From the NCBI GenBank assembly GCA_028335825.1, contig JAIOKI010000028.1:1-64000 (forward strand): a stretch of 64,000 nucleotides of DNA, in the 5' to 3' direction. Origin of the DNA: Nosema muscidifuracis. Taxonomy: Eukaryota; Microsporidia; Nosematidae. Made by a program: the position numbers and the translations under genes. The first letter of the stretch is position 1. Each line of letters begins with the position of its first letter. Below, piece by piece: positions 43,413-52,560 of the stretch. The notes beneath the pieces are model-generated. The model searched no databases. It saw only the letters and a list, made by a program, of their open reading frames with translations, and was not told where the DNA came from.

Positions 43413-45203
43413 ATGAATGATAAAAAAACCAGTATTTTATTATATGAAAATATAATATATGAAGAACCAATATCTTCATCAATATTTCAAAAAAATTATA
43501 ATAGATCTATAAATGGAATGTCTGGAAAGTTTGAATCTGGAAAAATTTCTTTGATAAAAGGAGAAGAAAATTGTGGAAAAGAAAGTCTTTTAAATATACT
43601 TATAGGAAATATACCAGTGAATGTAAAAACTTATGGAAATGTTTTATATAATGGAATAGAAAGAACTTGGCCAGAATGGTCAGAAAAAATAACTTATATA
43701 GACTTTCATGATATAAATTATGATATAAAAAAAAATGTAAATCAAATAATTTCTAAAATTGAAGTAAGCTTAGAATCTTTCCCTGAAATATTAATTATAA
43801 ATAATTTTAGTAATTCTTTAGGATTAAATATTGAAAATAAGATTTATGAAATTCTTTCTAAATATTCTAAAGATAATAATTCTATTGTTATAGTATCAGG
43901 TATAAGATTTTCTGATAATTTCTTTTATAAATCTGATTTTATATTATATATAACAAAATCAGGAATTCTTTATCAAGGAGAGACTAAAAAATTTGATGAA
44001 TATTTTAAGAATAAAGGAATAATTAATTCCAAGAATATATCTGTAAAGAAATATATAGAAATTATTCTTTACAAAAATAAAGGAGAACCTCATCATAAAA
44101 GTATAATTGAAAGTATAATATATGATGAAAATTATAAATTTAATCATCTTAGATCAATAATTAATCCTGTAAGTAAAAATAATATTAACCCGTGTGTTCA
44201 ATCTTTAAGTTTTAGATCTGTTTGGTTATTTTATAAAAAAATATTTTGGTTTTTTAAACTGCCTATCATCTTGGGAATATTTATTTTATATGCTATTCTT
44301 ATGACAATATGGATAATTTATTTAAATAATTATTCTTGTACAAAATTTCATAAAGATTTATTGAATATAATATCTGAAGAAGAATTTTATAAACATTCAG
44401 AAAATGATGCTATCTATATTTCGTATATTTGGTTTAGAGAAATATTTTTATTTTCTACTACTTTTATATCATTAATGAGTTATCCAGATATATCTAAAGA
44501 ATCTATTCCTAAAAAAAATTTCCCTCATTATAGTTTTGTATTGAGTCATATTTTAAATCATAATTTAATGTCGTTTTTAATTAACATACTAGTTATATTA
44601 TTCACATGGATGAGAAAATTTAAAAAAATATTTGGATATGATATACTTATATTAACTATATTAATAAGTAATCTATATATAATAAGTCAGAGTGTCATTT
44701 ATCTTCTTCTTAGTCTTATAATTTCAAATTCAATTAAGTATTATATTTTACTAATAACTCATACAATATTTAATTATAATTGGTTACAGTTTATGATAAA
44801 TATATTGTCAAACAATTATTTCAAATATATTTATTTTATACTTATACTAATACCTTGTTATACACTTAATGGAGTATTTGAAGTAGAAACATTTAAGAAG
44901 GTTATATTTAATATAAAAAATAATGAAAAGGATTCCATGTTAGTAAAAATATATTTAAAAATTAATGAAAAAGATTTAGAGTTTATATGTAAAAAGTTAA
45001 AGCATGATGAAAATACATCTTTTACCAATTTAATAATTAAGAATAAGATCAAAGCTTATGAGATTTATAGTTTACTAAACCTACCTGGAAATACTTATTT
45101 AGTTGTAGGAATGTTCGTAATAATTTTATTAACTTATTATTTAGGATATTTGTTTATAAAAGGAAGAATGATAAGATCAAATATTAGATTAAAATTAAAT
45201 TAA
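43413..45203 (+). CDS. ABCG (White)-type half transporter with degenerate ATPase domain
   Basis: 596 aa; CCCC box 2 nt before the ATG. Order of parts is that of ABCG half transporters: nucleotide-binding region (about 1-210), then about six membrane helices (about 275-590) with the ABCG style long C-terminal extracellular loop before the last helix. The ATPase motifs are lost: Walker A is GEENCGKES with Glu57 where Ser/Thr should hold Mg2+; Walker B is EILIINN with Asn in place of both Asp and catalytic Glu; no LSGGE signature and no switch His (SGIRF) is found, and the region between Walker A and B is shortened. It should not hydrolyse ATP by itself; it may be a structural partner of an active half transporter or a repurposed membrane protein. 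Confidence 0.82.
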   Translation: MNDKKTSILLYENIIYEEPISSSIFQKNYNRSINGMSGKFESGKISLIKGEENCGKESLLNILIGNIPVNVKTYGNVLYNGIERTWPEWSEKITYIDFHDINYDIKKNVNQIISKIEVSLESFPEILIINNFSNSLGLNIENKIYEILSKYSKDNNSIVIVSGIRFSDNFFYKSDFILYITKSGILYQGETKKFDEYFKNKGIINSKNISVKKYIEIILYKNKGEPHHKSIIESIIYDENYKFNHLRSIINPVSKNNINPCVQSLSFRSVWLFYKKIFWFFKLPIILGIFILYAILMTIWIIYLNNYSCTKFHKDLLNIISEEEFYKHSENDAIYISYIWFREIFLFSTTFISLMSYPDISKESIPKKNFPHYSFVLSHILNHNLMSFLINILVILFTWMRKFKKIFGYDILILTILISNLYIISQSVIYLLLSLIISNSIKYYILLITHTIFNYNWLQFMINILSNNYFKYIYFILILIPCYTLNGVFEVETFKKVIFNIKNNEKDSMLVKIYLKINEKDLEFICKKLKHDENTSFTNLIIKNKIKAYEIYSLLNLPGNTYLVVGMFVIILLTYYLGYLFIKGRMIRSNIRLKLN

Positions 45204-45429
45204 TTGATTTGTTATTGTTAAGTTGATATATTTTATTTGATTGTTAAGTTGAAATTATTGTAAAATTGATATTTTTTATTGTAAATTAAATGTTCTATTG
45301 TAAGGTTGATATTTTTTTGTAGTTAATTGTACTGTACTTTAATCATTCTATTGTAAATTAAATATTCTATTGTAAGGTTGATATTTTTTTATTATAAATT
45401 AATTTAATTAATACGATAAAATTGCATTT
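45204..45429. repeat. short tandem repeat between converging genes
   Basis: The motifs TATTGTAAATTAAATGTTCT and ATTGTAAGGTTGATATTTTT alternate over about 45215-45400. Confidence 0.7.
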
Positions 45430-46827
45430 TTAATTCCTTTGAATTTCTAACGTCTTCAAATATTTTGATCTTTCTTCTTTGTTATTCCACACTCTAGCAT
45501 ACCATTTAGTTTTAATTGTATTCATTGGTCTGATTTTACCTGTAATAGGTCTATCTTTATATCCTCGATCCATTGATCCACATATAGACCACATAACACC
45601 TAAATATCCATTAGGATCATTACCATCTATAGAATATTTATCATTAAGACCTATACTTATTTCAATAGCTTCTTCTGGAGTTTTAGTCCATTTTACTACT
45701 TGTTTGGCCCAGTACATTCTAACATATCCATGAATTTTATTATATAAAATTAATTGATTCTGAGCAGCATTCCATAATTTATCAGATGTTTTTCCTTTCT
45801 CTAAATCTTTATATGTATATAAATGTTCTCTTTTATCTTTAGAATGACTTTGTAAACTTTCTCTAGCCCATTCTAATGCACCCATAATATTATCATAATT
45901 TTTATTATGGTAACAGAAATGTTCAGCAGTTTCTCTCCATATAAAAATTTCTGCAATAAATATTTCTAAATTTTGTTTATCTGTTTTATAAAATTTTTCA
46001 TAAGCTTTTTGTATAATTTTATGTGGAGATATTATTCCAAAATGTAGATACGGTGATAAGTTACTTAATTCATCTACATCAGGACAGTTTCGCAATTCCC
46101 CGTATTTTTTTATCTTTTCTAACGTAAATTTATCAAAAGTATCATTTCCTGCTTTATATCCTCCACGAAAATATTTACATTTATCGTATTTAGGTATGTT
46201 TAAAGGAAGATTCACTTTTTTATTGTATTTATGTACTTCAAGATCATCCCATACATTGACAATATATTTCATATCATTTTTAATAAAATTCGTGTCATCT
46301 ACCGATTTAACTACTTCATATTCCTCGTCAAGATATTCAAAAAATTTCTTGTACAGTTGTATTTTTACAGAACTGCTAGTTCTTTTATAAACATCAAGAG
46401 TCTTACAAGGTACAACATTATGACTATCTATTTGTACACAAAATATTCCTTTTTTAGTACACAATTCAGTAATTTTCTTGTAATAATCAAGATATTCTCT
46501 CAAAGGAGACCAATCTAAAATAATATTAGTTATTTTATTTTTGGAAATATATTTAGATAGATCATCTAAGATACAGACATTAATTTTATACTTACAAGCA
46601 TCTTTATACATTTCTTCTATACTTTCTAGCATAAAACTATACTGAATATTATTATATTTAATATTCGATAACGGGATTCCTACAAAGAACTCTGTACGGA
46701 AATGGTATGATAAATTGTAAGCATAATTTATAGAATGATTGTTGTGTATTCTTAAGTCACGCATGCAGATGTATAAAACATTTCCTTGAACTGGAGTATT
46801 GCTTAAGACTTCTATTCTATTTTTCAT
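45430..46827 (-). CDS. class II CPD photolyase
   Basis: 465 aa from the first ATG; a CCC box lies 11 nt upstream. It repairs UV-made cyclobutane pyrimidine dimers using light and FAD. The N-terminal alpha/beta domain starts VLYICMRDLRIHNNHSINYA, matching class II enzymes. The FAD-binding helical domain has LSPYLHFGIISPHK, EIFIWRETAEHFCY, GYVRMYWAKQVVKWTKTPEE, and the class II end SIDGNDPNGYLGVMWSICGS followed by DRPITGKIRPMN. Class II photolyases are known in microsporidia and would protect spores outside the host. Convergent with the ABCG gene. Confidence 0.95.
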   Translation of the reverse strand: MKNRIEVLSNTPVQGNVLYICMRDLRIHNNHSINYAYNLSYHFRTEFFVGIPLSNIKYNNIQYSFMLESIEEMYKDACKYKINVCILDDLSKYISKNKITNIILDWSPLREYLDYYKKITELCTKKGIFCVQIDSHNVVPCKTLDVYKRTSSSVKIQLYKKFFEYLDEEYEVVKSVDDTNFIKNDMKYIVNVWDDLEVHKYNKKVNLPLNIPKYDKCKYFRGGYKAGNDTFDKFTLEKIKKYGELRNCPDVDELSNLSPYLHFGIISPHKIIQKAYEKFYKTDKQNLEIFIAEIFIWRETAEHFCYHNKNYDNIMGALEWARESLQSHSKDKREHLYTYKDLEKGKTSDKLWNAAQNQLILYNKIHGYVRMYWAKQVVKWTKTPEEAIEISIGLNDKYSIDGNDPNGYLGVMWSICGSMDRGYKDRPITGKIRPMNTIKTKWYARVWNNKEERSKYLKTLEIQRN

Positions 46828-46903
46828 ATTGATTTGTTGGGTAAACAATAAATTAATCTAAAATTACAAAAAAATATAAAACATTAAGGAGGGATCAACA
46901 CCA

Positions 46904-47128
46904 ATGAAAAGATTAGAAAAATACTCAAAGTTTCCTTTTAACATTTATTACAGAATATGTGCTGAACTTGGAATTACTTGCCTGACTTATAACGAGAAAA
47001 GGATAATATTTTTTTATCTAATTCTTTTAATAAAATCTTTTTGTGAGAGTATGTACAATATTATAAAAGTATTGTGTGGAGTGAGATCTATAGAAATAAA
47101 AAAGCAATTGGAAAAGTTTTATAAATAA
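46904..47128 (+). CDS. small hypothetical protein, 74 aa
   Basis: The frame starts 76 bp from the photolyase start, on the other strand, and has an upstream ACACC rather than CCC. The protein is basic at both ends with one hydrophobic helix (IIFFYLILLIKSFCESM). Mixed codon use (GAG, GGA, TGC, CTG present) suggests a real gene rather than random AT-rich DNA. No family recognised. Confidence 0.45.
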   Translation: MKRLEKYSKFPFNIYYRICAELGITCLTYNEKRIIFFYLILLIKSFCESMYNIIKVLCGVRSIEIKKQLEKFYK

Positions 47129-47798
47129 AAAAATTAATTAAAATACATTACATCAGTTATTGATTAATCTTAATATTTATAAATAACAGTTAAGGCTATT
47201 AATTAATTTCAATATTATAAATATCTTACATCTGTTATTGATTAATCTTAATATTTTTTAAAATACCTTACAACGGTTATTGATTAATCTTAATATTTTT
47301 TAAAATAAATCACATCTGTTATAAATAGTATTAATTTAAATATTTTTTAAAATACATTATAACGATTATTAATTAATTTCAATATTTATAAATACATTGC
47401 ATCAGTTATTGATTAATTTTAATTTAAATTGAATGTTACAGAATTTATAAAAAAATTGTTATTTAATTAAAATTGAAGAAAATTTTATTCTTCATTTTTA
47501 CATGATATTTCTAATTAGAAAAAAGACTGATTTTTATAATTATGAATGGGAAATCAGCAAAATAAGAGAAATATTAAACTTATCTAATCATTTCATACAA
47601 TTTTAGTATAGAAGTAAGTATAAAATTTATTATTAAAATTTGATGATTTAAATAGTTTTAAATATCTTTTAATAATCTATCAAAAGTCTAATGAATCAGT
47701 AAAATTCTTATTAAATCATTTAAAAGACAATTTTAATAAGCTCTATTTTTTAAAATATTTTGTACAAAATTAACGTAAAAAATATTTTTATTGCCCTT
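47129..47798. repeat. spacer with about 45-bp tandem repeat, roughly six copies
   Basis: From about 47145 to 47430 the motif CATCAGTTATTGATTAATCT with TTAATATTTATAAATA recurs with small changes. 47430-47798 has no gene apart from the open extension of the RFC frame. Confidence 0.75.
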
Positions 47799-48725
47799 AT
47801 GAGTGTATTATGGACAGAAAAATACAGACCAAAAGATGTTACTTCATTCGAATCATTACCACATATTAAAAATTTATTAAAAATGAATGAACCTAACGAT
47901 TTTCCAAATCTTTTATTATATGGACCTCCTGGGACTGGTAAAACAACATTTGCTCATTTACTTGCTTCAACAAACAAATTAGAACTTAATGCATCAGATG
48001 AAAGAGGAATAAACGTAATTCGTGATAAAATAAAATCATATGCATCTACTTTAACAAAAAATAAGACAATAATATTAGACGAATGTGAAAATTTAACAGA
48101 AGATGCTCAACATTGCTTACGTCGTATTATAGAAGACAGTAAGAATACAAGATTCATTTTTACTACAAATTATTTGTCTAAAGTTATTGCTCCTTTAAAA
48201 AGTAGGTTAGTTAAATTAAAATTCGAAGTACAAAAAAATAACACATTAAATGTGATAGGTGAAAAAGAGAATTTAAAATTCAGCGATGAGTTTTATAAAG
48301 ATCTTTTTACTAAATGTAATAATGATCTAAGAAGGTCAATTAATGTTTTACAAGGACTAGCTCCTTTACAAGATAATATGGAAAGTGAAGTACCAATTGA
48401 AGATATTGATAGTTTAGACGTTGAAGTACCAATTTTAAATAATAATTTGGTGGATGACATTATAGGTTTAGTTCCTAAAAATGAGATAAAATTGTTTAAA
48501 AAAATAACTAAAGAAAATTATAAAGACTTTGTCAAAGAATTTATTTTTAAAGGATATTCAGTTTTACAGTTTATTTATCAGCTAGTTGAGAATAATATTT
48601 TTATAAAAGATGAAAGTATTTCCAAATTTAATCTTATGTTAGCAGAGATGGAGGAAAAATTAGTTATAGGCTGTTCTGATGAAACTGTTCTTACCAAAAT
48701 ATGTTTATTAAAATTAAAATGTTAA
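47799..48725 (+). CDS. replication factor C small subunit (clamp loader AAA+)
   Basis: 308 aa from the ATG at 47799, which has CCC 2 nt upstream. N-terminal RFC box WTEKYRP, Walker A GPPGTGKT (42-49), the RFC sequence LNASDERGINVIRDKIK (63 on), Walker B IILDECE (91-97), sensor 1 TTNY. The arginine-finger motif SRC of clamp loaders reads SRL (135-137), keeping the Arg. Text is closest to the Rfc2(yeast)/RFC4(human) or Rfc3(yeast)/RFC5(human) type; which subunit it is cannot be fixed by eye. It is a little short for the family. Loads PCNA during DNA replication and repair. Confidence 0.88.
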   Translation: MSVLWTEKYRPKDVTSFESLPHIKNLLKMNEPNDFPNLLLYGPPGTGKTTFAHLLASTNKLELNASDERGINVIRDKIKSYASTLTKNKTIILDECENLTEDAQHCLRRIIEDSKNTRFIFTTNYLSKVIAPLKSRLVKLKFEVQKNNTLNVIGEKENLKFSDEFYKDLFTKCNNDLRRSINVLQGLAPLQDNMESEVPIEDIDSLDVEVPILNNNLVDDIIGLVPKNEIKLFKKITKENYKDFVKEFIFKGYSVLQFIYQLVENNIFIKDESISKFNLMLAEMEEKLVIGCSDETVLTKICLLKLKC

Positions 48726-48994
48726 TAGACTTTATAAATTTTCTTATATAAATTTATATGATACTATTTTTTTATATATTTATGTAATGACTTTTTGTGT
48801 TTTCTTATATAAATTTATCAATATTGTTAACCTATTTTAATTTATACAATGATTTTATAAGTTTTCTTATGTAAAATCAAATGACGTCATTGGTACTTCT
48901 TTATAAATTTATTAGAAAGATCCAATAGAAATATTTATATTATAAAATGAATTATTTATCTTACTATCTAATAATTTGTATTTCATAAAAGTTA

Positions 48995-49423
48995 TTATAT
49001 TAATAACTTATTAACAGCACCACTTAGTCTTCTATAATAACCCCATTTTCCTAAATAAAAAGGATCCTTGTATTTTTTTTTACATTCATTAATCTTCTTA
49101 TCAAGTAAATCTTTAATATTTCTAAGTTCATCTTTACTTTTTGACTCATCAATACTTTCTTCAATATCAAGAACTTCAATAAGAAATTCTTGATTCATTT
49201 TTTTATCCAAAGGATTTTTAAAAAGATACTTAGCTCTTAAATAATCATCTTGTAAAATTTTATAAGCCGCATTAATTTCTTTTATTTTACCAGTATCCGT
49301 TTTTAATAAATCTGGATGATATTTTTTACTAAGTTTGAAATATTCATTTTTTAGTATCGTCTTGTCTACATGAAACGATTTGGGTAAATTAAATATTTTG
49401 TAAATGTCATTCGTAGGAAGCAT
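48995..49423 (-). CDS. Jac1/HscB-type J-domain co-chaperone (mitosome Fe-S assembly)
   Basis: 142 aa; CCCC abuts the ATG. A J domain opens the protein (IYKIFNLPKSFHVD, then KLSKKYHPDLLK with the HPD motif, then INAAYKILQDDYLRAKYL). The C-terminal three-helix region begins MNQEFLIEVLDIEESIDESK, matching the Isu-binding helix pattern of HscB (MEFLMEQMELREEL in relatives). In eukaryotes Jac1 hands Isu1 to mitochondrial Hsp70 for Fe-S cluster transfer; in microsporidia this happens in mitosomes. No obvious N-terminal targeting peptide. Divergent from the Noc1-like gene, 47 bp apart. Confidence 0.88.
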   Translation of the reverse strand: MLPTNDIYKIFNLPKSFHVDKTILKNEYFKLSKKYHPDLLKTDTGKIKEINAAYKILQDDYLRAKYLFKNPLDKKMNQEFLIEVLDIEESIDESKSKDELRNIKDLLDKKINECKKKYKDPFYLGKWGYYRRLSGAVNKLLI

Positions 49424-49470
49424 GGGGATTTAAAAATAATTTTTTTTATTAAAGTGCATAAACCCCAAAA

Positions 49471-51006
49471 ATGAAAAATGATCAAAAGAAAAAATCGATA
49501 TTTGAAAAGAGTACAATTAAAGAAGAATCAAGTATGGATTATAAAAATACAGATATTAATTTAAAAGTTAAAAAAATAAATAGTAAAAAAAGAGATGATA
49601 CATTAGATAATAAAGAAATAAATTTGAATAAGAATAATAAAGTATCTAAGAAACAAAAAAGAAATTTTGAAATCAAAACAGGAGTAAAAAGAGTTAAAAA
49701 AGATAATGAAAGTGTAGTTAAAGATAACAAGAATATTATTAAAGATAATAAAGACACTGTTAAAAAAAGTAAAGATAATAAGAATATTATTAAAGTTAAT
49801 AAAGACAATAAATATGTTGTTAAAAATAATAAAGACACTGCTAAAAAAAGTAAAGAAAAAGATCAAATTGGGGTTAAATTATCTAAACTGGAAAAAGAAA
49901 TACTTCACAAAGGTACTATTAAAGATAAAATTAACCTTTTAACTTTGATTGTTGAGAAGAATCCAACTGAGCAGAATTATAAAAATCTTTTATTTTATAC
50001 AGAAAATCAACGAAATGATGTCATTTATATCGTATTGAAAAATCTTAAAGATCTTTTAATTTCTAAAGGTGTACCAAAGAATTATTACATAAAACAGAAA
50101 ATTACGAAATGTTTTGAAATAAATGTACGTAATACTTTTATTAAGACAAAAGTTTTGAGACTAGTATACGAATTACTAAAGAATAATATTTTATTCATGG
50201 ATTTGATATACACCTTTATCAATAAAATAGGAGATAAAAAAGAGATTGAAACATACATTCGTGAAAATTTAACGTCTTTGTACGAAATTAATGAAGAAGC
50301 TATTTTGTTAAATATTGAAGATTTTTATTTTAAAAATATGAATTTTAAATGTACAAACTCAGTTTTAAAATTTTTAGGTTCTGTAGTTCCATCAGATAAT
50401 AAAAAAATGATTGGAATTTACAGACTAATTCTTGATAATATTAATGAATATAAAGATGAACATAGAAATATTGTTTTAGAGAATTGTCTAAATCATTTGA
50501 GCACATTATTAGAAGGATTAGATAATCCTAAATCATTCTTAGAGGAGGATGAAGATACAAAAAAATTAGAAAATATTTTAATTAGTTCATATTCTACAGA
50601 TAAGATTGCATTTGCCAGTATAAAAATATTATTTATGTGTCAAAATCCAAAGATTAAAATATTTATTACAAATATAATTAAGAATAATATTCTTGTTAGA
50701 TATAATAACCTTAAAGAAGTAGTAGAATATATTAAGAAGATTTATTTAATAGATAAGGATGAAACGTTTATTAAAAATATATTAAATAGCAGTGTATGCT
50801 ATAAAAAAGAATTTTTGATTTCTATTTTATCAATTATTTTACAGAACAAGATTGACTTTTTAAATATTATGGAAATTTTAAAAAATCATTATTCAAATGT
50901 AGTACGAAAAATGGTAAATTCTATAATTAACAAAGAATATGAAATGACAGAAATTGATCCATTTGACAAAATACAATTAGAAGCATATGAAAATATTTTT
51001 AATTAA
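49471..51006 (+). CDS. Noc1/Mak21-like (CEBPZ, CBF family) ribosome assembly protein
   Basis: 511 aa; CCCC box 5 nt before the ATG. The first 140 residues are Lys/Asn-rich with loose repeats (KDNKNIIKDNKDTVKKS), a likely nucleolar tail. From about 147 the family text appears: TIKDKINLLTLIVEKNPTEQ and VLKNLKDLLISKGVP, as in Mak21/CEBPZ, followed by HEAT-like helices including TKVLRLVYELLKNN and FINKIGDKKEIETYIRE. It is far shorter than yeast Mak21 (about 1000 aa). Mak21/Noc1 works with Noc2 in early 60S maturation. The gene next door on the right is a Ded1-like helicase and then Sda1. Confidence 0.72.
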   Translation: MKNDQKKKSIFEKSTIKEESSMDYKNTDINLKVKKINSKKRDDTLDNKEINLNKNNKVSKKQKRNFEIKTGVKRVKKDNESVVKDNKNIIKDNKDTVKKSKDNKNIIKVNKDNKYVVKNNKDTAKKSKEKDQIGVKLSKLEKEILHKGTIKDKINLLTLIVEKNPTEQNYKNLLFYTENQRNDVIYIVLKNLKDLLISKGVPKNYYIKQKITKCFEINVRNTFIKTKVLRLVYELLKNNILFMDLIYTFINKIGDKKEIETYIRENLTSLYEINEEAILLNIEDFYFKNMNFKCTNSVLKFLGSVVPSDNKKMIGIYRLILDNINEYKDEHRNIVLENCLNHLSTLLEGLDNPKSFLEEDEDTKKLENILISSYSTDKIAFASIKILFMCQNPKIKIFITNIIKNNILVRYNNLKEVVEYIKKIYLIDKDETFIKNILNSSVCYKKEFLISILSIILQNKIDFLNIMEILKNHYSNVVRKMVNSIINKEYEMTEIDPFDKIQLEAYENIFN

Positions 51007-51018
51007 ATTTTTTTTAAT

Positions 51019-52455
51019 TTACCATGCATTTAATTCTTCATCAGAAGTATCAGTCTTTTCAACAGTGATATTTAAATTAGAAATAGATAGTTCTAAAGAA
51101 TCGGGTTCTTTAAGTGATTCAGAGCTTTTATAAGATTGATTTTCTTTAGATTTAATCTTTACAGTAGAATGAGAAGCTTGCCTATCAAATCTTTTATTAT
51201 TTTGTAATAGAAATTTAGGAACTTCTCGTTGATTATCTTTTAGAATTTTAACTAAATTTCTAACAAAATTATAATTAACATTATTATCGTAAAAAGAAAT
51301 AGCTTTTCCTTCTTCACCAGCTCTACCTGTACGACCTATTCTATGGACATATTCATCTATTGATCCTGGTAAATCGTAATTTATGACCATTTTTAAATCT
51401 TTAATATCAAGACCCCTAGCTGCTACACTAGTAGCTATAAGTACTGAACATAATCCTGTTCTAAACTTCTTAAGTGATTCATTTCTTTCAAATTGTGTCT
51501 TATCCCCGTGTAAACTTATACATTTATATTTGCATTTTTCAAGATCTTTAGTCAATTTTATACAATCAATTTTTCTTTCTACAAAAATGATTACTTTCTC
51601 AGCTTCTACATGTTCTCTCCAATTATTTACTAAGGTAATTCCTTTAAGTATTTCAAGAATCATTTCAAATTTATTTTTTACCATGTAAATTTCTTGCTTG
51701 ACTTTTGTTTTACATTCATATTCAGCTTCTAAACAAACTCTCTCTTTCTTAACTATCAAATCAAATATATTAATAATTTCTTTAGAATAAGTAGCACTGA
51801 ACATACAAGTCTGTATATTTTTATGTATATATTTTTTAATTTCATCTATTTGTTGTTTAAATGTACTATCATATAGTCTATCAGCTTCGTCAAATATCAT
51901 AACTTCAAGATTGTCAAAATTTATGTTATTCCTTTTTAAATTATCAATTAATTTACCAGGTGTTGCTATTAAAATATTTGCTTTGTTTACATCTTCATCG
52001 TCTTTCTTCTGACCATAAACTGTTGCTACAGTTATTGTATCTCTCTTCTGTTTAAAATCAAAATATAAATCATTTTTTTCTTGTTTTTTTGTAATATAAA
52101 TTTTCTTACTCAATTCTTGACATACTCTTTTTATTTGATCACATAACTCTCTTACAGGGCATATTATACAAGCTTTCATTCCAGGATTCTTAATAATTTT
52201 AGATATTAATGGTATAATATAACAAAGAGTTTTTCCTGATCCAGTAGGAGCTTTACATATAAAATCACTTCCTTCTAATACAATAGGCATGGTGTATTGT
52301 TGAATCATATTAAAATTATCAAATTTTGATTTTATATTTTGTGCCAATACTTCGTTAAATATTGAAAAGTCGGTTATAGGCTCTATTTTTCTATTTATAG
52401 TTATTTTTACGTTACCAGTAGTTTTTTCTATTTCTTTTTTTTCATTTGAAAACAT
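51019..52455 (-). CDS. DEAD-box RNA helicase, Ded1/DDX3-like
   Basis: 478 aa from the ATG that directly follows CCC; a longer frame lacks an earlier ATG. All helicase motifs are present: APTGSGKT (69-76), PVREL in place of PTREL, TPGK (165-168), DEAD (189-192), SAT (220-222), then in the second RecA domain VIIFVERK, SLHGDKTQFERNESLKKF, ATSVAARGLDI and HRIGRTGRAG. The run from HGDKTQ to VINYDLPGSIDEYVHR reads like Ded1/DDX3, the helicase needed for translation initiation. The usual Arg/Gly-rich ends are replaced by a short Ser/Lys/Glu tail. Stop is 12 bp from the Noc1-like stop (convergent). Confidence 0.92.
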   Translation of the reverse strand: MFSNEKKEIEKTTGNVKITINRKIEPITDFSIFNEVLAQNIKSKFDNFNMIQQYTMPIVLEGSDFICKAPTGSGKTLCYIIPLISKIIKNPGMKACIICPVRELCDQIKRVCQELSKKIYITKKQEKNDLYFDFKQKRDTITVATVYGQKKDDEDVNKANILIATPGKLIDNLKRNNINFDNLEVMIFDEADRLYDSTFKQQIDEIKKYIHKNIQTCMFSATYSKEIINIFDLIVKKERVCLEAEYECKTKVKQEIYMVKNKFEMILEILKGITLVNNWREHVEAEKVIIFVERKIDCIKLTKDLEKCKYKCISLHGDKTQFERNESLKKFRTGLCSVLIATSVAARGLDIKDLKMVINYDLPGSIDEYVHRIGRTGRAGEEGKAISFYDNNVNYNFVRNLVKILKDNQREVPKFLLQNNKRFDRQASHSTVKIKSKENQSYKSSESLKEPDSLELSISNLNITVEKTDTSDEELNAW

Positions 52456-52560
52456 GGGTAAAAAATCATTTTTAATTTTCAAAAAAAACTATTTAAAAAG
52501 TTTAGTGTAAATGTTTAAAAATATAAAAAAAATATTAACGAAATATTTTGAAAAAATAAT

